The notes under the pieces: generated by a model | Seen by the model: the letters and a program-made list of their open reading frames with translations, nothing else | What the model was told of the DNA's origin: nothing | The model's database searches: none | Part shown: one piece after another, positions 41,125 through 43,151 of the stretch | Layout: each line of letters starts with the position of its first letter | Numbering within the stretch: position 1 is the first letter of the stretch | Source: Faecalibacterium sp. | Lineage (GTDB): Bacteria > Bacillota > Clostridia > Oscillospirales > Ruminococcaceae | Reading direction: 5' to 3' | Assembly (NCBI GenBank): GCA_029264955.1 | Contig: JARHYC010000018.1 | Location: forward strand, 1 to 43,151 | DNA length: 43,151 nt | Program-made: the position numbers and the translations under genes

Positions 41125-42582
41125 TTATATGCGAAAAAACTTTACGCTTCTGGGCGAAAGCTCCAGTGGATCATCCTGTATTGGCGGAGGTGCTGTGCGC
41201 TTGCGCGGTGAAATTGGGCTTTCCATCAGCACATAGCGACATTCATCATAAATGTGGTCTTCCTGATCCGAGTTCACATCTTCCACATTTGCCGTATCAT
41301 ATACCAGGTTCGGAATCGTCCGCAAAAAGTGCTTGCAGGTCTTGAACACCTGAAACATCGGTCTGCCATCCTTGTCAAATGCTAATCGGTAGTGGAACTG
41401 CATTTTTCCCGCCAAACGTGTGTTATCCCCCGGAAACCAGTGCAAAAAGTTTGGGCTGCGTTCCATCATGGCTGCAATACTTTCTCCTCGGCTCTCATCA
41501 AAAATAGCCGGGTCTGCCACCGCCGTAATAACTTTTCCTTTCAGCATCGGGTCCGTGTCCTCAATTTCCCGAATCCGCCTTGCCTGCTCTACCGGATCGA
41601 TGCGTAAGCCCGTGTTAGGGGTGTCTGTACATCCGTAATACTCTCGAATCCGGTACAGCCGACCTTCCTCATCTGCTGCATACCACCCAACCGAAAACGG
41701 TTTGGAAAAACCAAAGTCATAGCCTCGCCAGATTTTCCAATGTGCGGGAATCTCAAACGGTTCCACCACATGCGTCCATCGCTGGTCCTGATAATGGGTC
41801 GGATCATCTCTCCACTCGGTAAATACCTGTCCTTCAAAGCTGTCCCACCTGCCATACAGAAGTGCCTGTTTTTCGGCTTCCGGCAACGCTGCAAGACTCG
41901 CCAAATAAGCAGGATCATTGTCCAGCAGAATTTTATTATCAAAAACCGTACTGGGTACAAATACCCGGCTGCGCCGCACTTTCAAAATTTTGCCCTTGGG
42001 TCCTCGTACACTGTACGTTTCCGTCACAGGGTTCAAGGGTGGTGCCGGAGAAATGAATCGTTCTCTCACCCATCCATGCCCCACACCCCCCGGATTGGTC
42101 GCAGCACGCATATAGACGCGTGTACCGGGTCCGGTTGGTCGGTTTCGGCTCAACATATAGCTGTACTCTTCCCAGGTAAAATGAGTCAATTCATCAAATG
42201 CAATGAAGTCATATGCTTTGCCCTGATAATTGATTCGGTCTTTTGCATACTGCATACTGCCGAAGTAAATCTTTGCACCGCTGGGAAATTTCCAGCAATG
42301 TTCCGATGCGTTGTATACTGCATCTGGGCAAGCGCTGCCATACATGGCACGGCTTCGATCCACTAGATCTGTCAGTTGGGGGTACGTCTTTCTTAAAATC
42401 AGGCCCCTGTAATGCGGAATATGAACCTGCCGCAGCGCTTCTGCCAAAAGTGCATCACTTTTTCCACCGCCCGCCGCACCACCATACAACGCTTCTTCTT
42501 CCGGTCGTGCCAAAAAGTCCAGTTGTCTGGGTTGCGGCTTCCAAACGATTTTTGCCGGATCAATTAGCTGCTGCTTATTCAC
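41125..42582 (-). CDS. Phage terminase large subunit
   Basis: A 485-residue packaging motor. Walker A is G-G-A-A-G-G-G-K-S (residues 34-42) and Walker B D-F-I-A-F-D130-E131. The nuclease half includes R-G-Y-D-F-G and V-A-D-P-A, whose aspartates bind metal. GTG42582 is chosen because GGAGGT lies about nine bases upstream; an ATG at 42633 in the same frame would add 17 unusual Cys- and Trp-rich residues. The start overlaps the end of the preceding gene by eight bases. Confidence 0.92.
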   Translation of the reverse strand: MNKQQLIDPAKIVWKPQPRQLDFLARPEEEALYGGAAGGGKSDALLAEALRQVHIPHYRGLILRKTYPQLTDLVDRSRAMYGSACPDAVYNASEHCWKFPSGAKIYFGSMQYAKDRINYQGKAYDFIAFDELTHFTWEEYSYMLSRNRPTGPGTRVYMRAATNPGGVGHGWVRERFISPAPPLNPVTETYSVRGPKGKILKVRRSRVFVPSTVFDNKILLDNDPAYLASLAALPEAEKQALLYGRWDSFEGQVFTEWRDDPTHYQDQRWTHVVEPFEIPAHWKIWRGYDFGFSKPFSVGWYAADEEGRLYRIREYYGCTDTPNTGLRIDPVEQARRIREIEDTDPMLKGKVITAVADPAIFDESRGESIAAMMERSPNFLHWFPGDNTRLAGKMQFHYRLAFDKDGRPMFQVFKTCKHFLRTIPNLVYDTANVEDVNSDQEDHIYDECRYVLMESPISPRKRTAPPPIQDDPLELSPRSVKFFRI

Positions 42583-42925
42583 TTTGGTGCACCTCCACTG
42601 ATTCCGGTGTTTCCACTTGCGGCAGCAACACAACGCCGCTCACCATATCTTTTTGCTCCTGCCCACTTCGTTCATCCAACGCTTTAGTCACCGCCGCAAT
42701 ATCTTTTAGTAATGCCGTCAAGTCTTTCATTTCTCCAGGGCTATAATCTTGGTTCAGTTCCGTCTTATCCTCATACTTGCGTCCCAATGCTTTTTCCTGC
42801 TGCTTTTGCAGCCGTCTTGTTTCCGCCACTGTGTGTGCCAGCATATCGCTCAACAGCGCTGCGGCCCGCCGCATATTGCATTCGGTGCGGTCCCGGGCGA
42901 CGGATCGTTTCTTCTCTTTCTGCAT
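42575..42925 (-). CDS. Candidate terminase small subunit
   Basis: A 116-residue, mostly helical protein coded just before the large terminase, the usual place of the small subunit. The first part is basic (K-E-K-K-R, R-D-R), followed by A-A-L-L-S-D-M-L-A and A-E-T-R-R-L-Q-K-Q-Q, then an acidic coiled-coil segment around L-T-A-L-L-K-D-I-A. I do not see a clear DNA-binding helix-turn-helix, so the call rests on position. GGAGA precedes ATG42925. It overlaps a longer upstream frame (42771-43049) in another phase. Confidence 0.6.
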   Translation of the reverse strand: MQKEKKRSVARDRTECNMRRAAALLSDMLAHTVAETRRLQKQQEKALGRKYEDKTELNQDYSPGEMKDLTALLKDIAAVTKALDERSGQEQKDMVSGVVLLPQVETPESVEVHQSE

Positions 42926-43049
42926 CTTGCATCTCCTTTCGTTCCGCATCCACCAGCAACACCTTCCATTTGGAATCCATCGGTTCCATTTGTTGCTTTT
43001 CCAGTTGTACCAACTGTTGCCGACATCGCTGTCTAAAATCAGATCCCAT
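42771..43049 (-). CDS. Small phage ORF overlapping the terminase small subunit gene
   Basis: A 92-codon frame with an excellent ribosome site (GGAGGG, 43053-43058, four bases before ATG43049). Its first 45 residues look natural (R-Q-Q-L-V-Q-L-E-K-Q-Q, W-K-V-L-L-V-D-A-E-R-K-E-M-Q). The last 47, read in the other phase of the gene at 42925, look like noise. Either it is a short gene that ends by chance inside the next, or it is the true start of the small subunit with a frameshift, natural or erroneous, near 42925. Confidence 0.45.
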   Translation of the reverse strand: MGSDFRQRCRQQLVQLEKQQMEPMDSKWKVLLVDAERKEMQDAEREETIRRPGPHRMQYAAGRSAVERYAGTHSGGNKTAAKAAGKSIGTQV

Positions 43050-43058
43050 ATTCCCTCC

Positions 43059-43073
43059 GTAACTTAAAGTTAC
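43059..43073. promoter_or_regulatory. Palindrome GTAACTT-A-AAGTTAC before the first phage structural gene
   Basis: Perfect seven-base arms directly abut the ribosome site at 43053-43058. It may be a regulator site or an RNA hairpin that controls access to the message. Nothing else is visible from 43074 to the window end. Confidence 0.45.
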
Positions 43074-43151
43074 TTTTTATGCATAAAAAATATCCATGCT
43101 TGACAAGCCGCAACCCTTAATCCGCCGATTTTATCAGAAAATCTGGTCTAG

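Noticed and set aside
39718-41211. A 497-codon plus-strand frame opposite the portal gene
   Set aside because: The portal on the other strand has clear family motifs and a ribosome site. The plus frame has low-complexity His/Ile/Gln-rich content typical of an antisense shadow.

Overview
The window looks like chromosome of a gut Firmicute in the Oscillospirales (Faecalibacterium, Gemmiger or Subdoligranulum type). This is inference from the gene families present: SipW-type signal peptides, Opp, glycogen and flavinylated-reductase genes, strong AGGAGG ribosome sites and roughly half G+C. No RNA gene or CRISPR array was seen. Genus assignment is tentative.

Layout. 1-330 is the tail of an LytR-CpsA-Psr wall-polymer ligase. 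864-8224 is a seven-gene plus-strand locus: a SipW signal peptidase, four TasA/camelysin-like subunits with SipW-type signals, a 1040-residue von Willebrand A (vWA) adhesin, and a sortase-anchored TasA-like protein. I read it as one extracellular fibre system with shaft, tip and wall base, and it is the most interesting block here. A cluster of competing hairpins (2894-3094) divides it into sipW plus two subunits and a second half. 8315-11111 (minus) holds a Nudix hydrolase, a secreted flavocytochrome-type reductase lipoprotein and a small FMN-binding lipoprotein. 11444-12502 (plus) is a lipoprotein followed by a Fur-family regulator. 12566-15475 (minus) is csoR-copA, with a CsoR-type operator and a copper-chaperone domain fused to CopA that has its own internal ribosome site. 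15579-18725 (minus) is glgB-cutC-nitroreductase, divergent from a GH13 glycosidase and a NiaR-type regulator at 19002-20884. RNase Z follows (minus). 21963-28531 (minus) is an oligopeptide ABC transporter operon (oppA-oppB-oppC-oppD-oppF plus an unknown gene), whose binding protein carries a twin-arginine lipoprotein signal. 28980-31216 holds a multi-cluster ferredoxin-like protein and a trigger factor without its ribosome-binding domain.

31334 to the right end is the structural module of a prophage or phage-like element, all on the minus strand and transcribed right to left: small terminase candidates, large terminase, portal, Prp-type cysteine protease, scaffold, N4-gp56-type major capsid protein, a small protein, a head-tail adaptor, a probable beta-propeller tail hub, and three further structural proteins. 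No tape measure or long-tail genes are seen, which fits a short-tailed (podovirus-like) particle. Scaffold and capsid both carry an N-terminal L-Q-x-F-A motif of the type cleaved by Prp, and a Prp gene sits directly beside them.

All functions are assigned by reading motifs, gene order and ribosome sites. No database search was run.
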